A DNA stretch of 5,279 nt from Planctomycetaceae bacterium (GTDB lineage: Bacteria; Planctomycetota; Phycisphaerae; Phycisphaerales; SM1A02). The notes under the pieces were generated by a model. The model was not told where the DNA came from, ran no database searches, and was given only the letters and a program-made list of their open reading frames with translations. The translations under genes were made by a program, and so were the position numbers. Shown here piece after piece: positions 4,992 through 5,279 of the stretch (its first letter is position 1; every line of letters starts with the position of its first letter). The DNA lies in the NCBI GenBank assembly GCA_947459855.1, contig CANHFL010000110.1, forward strand, positions 1-5,279. Direction: 5' to 3'.

Positions 4992-5279
4992 GATTCCGCC
5001 GGTCTGCCGCAGTCCCTCGTAGACGGCGCACGCCGCCGCGGTGGCCAGGTTCAGGCTGCGGGCGCGCGCGACGGGCAGCATCGGCAGCGTCAATCGGTGA
5101 TCGGGCCCGTAGGTCGCGTCGACCCATGCATGCAGTTCGTCGGGCACGCCGCCGTTCTCCTGTCCGAAGAGCAGGTAGTCGCCGGGCTGGAAGCCGGCCT
5201 CCCAGTGCGGGCGCCCCGCCTTCGTGGTGTAGAGCCACAGGCGCGCCGGGCGCTCGGCGGCCACGAACGCGTCCCACGA
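4980..5279 (-). CDS. trmL: tRNA (cytidine(34)-2'-O)-methyltransferase TrmL, C-terminal part (5' end outside window)
   Basis: These are the final 99 residues of a SPOUT-class methyltransferase, open to the right edge and ending at TGA (4980-4982). The protein enters the window as SWDAFVAAERPARLWLYTTKAG, matching the HxDYRAFL...RLFALTTKG stretch of E. coli TrmL. The in-frame GTG at 5264 is therefore an internal Val codon and not a start. Next come GDYLLFGQENGGVPDEL (TrmL: GDYLMFGPETRGLP) and LPMLPVARARSLNLATAAACAVYEGLRQ (TrmL: [26 protein letters not shown]). These two motifs build the trefoil-knot AdoMet site. TrmL uses AdoMet to 2'-O-methylate wobble position 34 of tRNA-Leu isoacceptors in the cytoplasm, acting as a dimer. 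The usual ETRGLP is ENGGVP here; the Glu is kept. A 60-bp gap separates it from the pseudopilin start on the same strand. Other SPOUT rRNA/tRNA methylases are possible but fit less well. Confidence 0.87.
   Translation of the reverse strand, partial: SWDAFVAAERPARLWLYTTKAGRPHWEAGFQPGDYLLFGQENGGVPDELHAWVDATYGPDHRLTLPMLPVARARSLNLATAAACAVYEGLRQTGGIPGT

Noticed and set aside
5262..5264. GTG as a possible start codon giving a 94-residue protein
   Set aside because: The frame continues upstream with SWDAF, which matches the TrmL family before this point. The gene is therefore cut by the window edge and not short.

Overview
This 5.3 kb window is GC-rich chromosomal DNA, almost entirely coding, and holds six protein genes with no RNA genes, insertion sequences or CRISPR. 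The best taxonomic guess is a planctomycete, probably Phycisphaerae-like. The main reason is a large pseudopilin whose C-terminal part has the WGQP and SAGADG landmarks common there. The high GC and a secreted LTPxQ-containing protein also fit. This is an inference from protein style, not from a marker gene.

Layout, left to right. (1) The 3' end of kbl (2-amino-3-ketobutyrate CoA ligase, threonine-to-glycine catabolism) runs on the plus strand from the window edge to 339. (2) It overlaps by 4 bp (GTGA) a 471-residue three-domain protein at 336-1751. This protein has a metallo-beta-lactamase-fold persulfide dioxygenase domain, a degenerate rhodanese domain and an intact rhodanese domain, which is the architecture of CstB. 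(3) Convergent to it, on the minus strand at 1790-2887, is an Mrp/ApbC-type Fe-S cluster carrier P-loop ATPase with an N-terminal DUF59/MIP18 domain. It lacks the CxxC that usually holds the bridging cluster. (4) Across a 132-bp divergent intergenic region carrying two inverted repeats lies a 252-residue secreted, charged helical protein at 3020-3778. (5) Convergent to that, on the minus strand at 3828-4919, is a GspG-like prepilin/pseudopilin with its own SD and a plausible -10 box. (6) Upstream of it on the same strand, and cut by the right edge, is the C-terminal part of TrmL, a tRNA 2'-O-methyltransferase (4980-5279).

The left half has a loose sulfur theme. A persulfide dioxygenase/sulfurtransferase is translationally coupled to a CoA-using enzyme and faces an Fe-S carrier, but the carrier is on the opposite strand and not in the same operon. 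The right half joins unrelated functions (envelope protein, pseudopilin, tRNA modification). I see no clearly new multi-gene system. The observations most worth following are the CxxC-less Mrp, the kbl/persulfide dioxygenase coupling, and the repeat and hairpin structure in the gaps around mrp.
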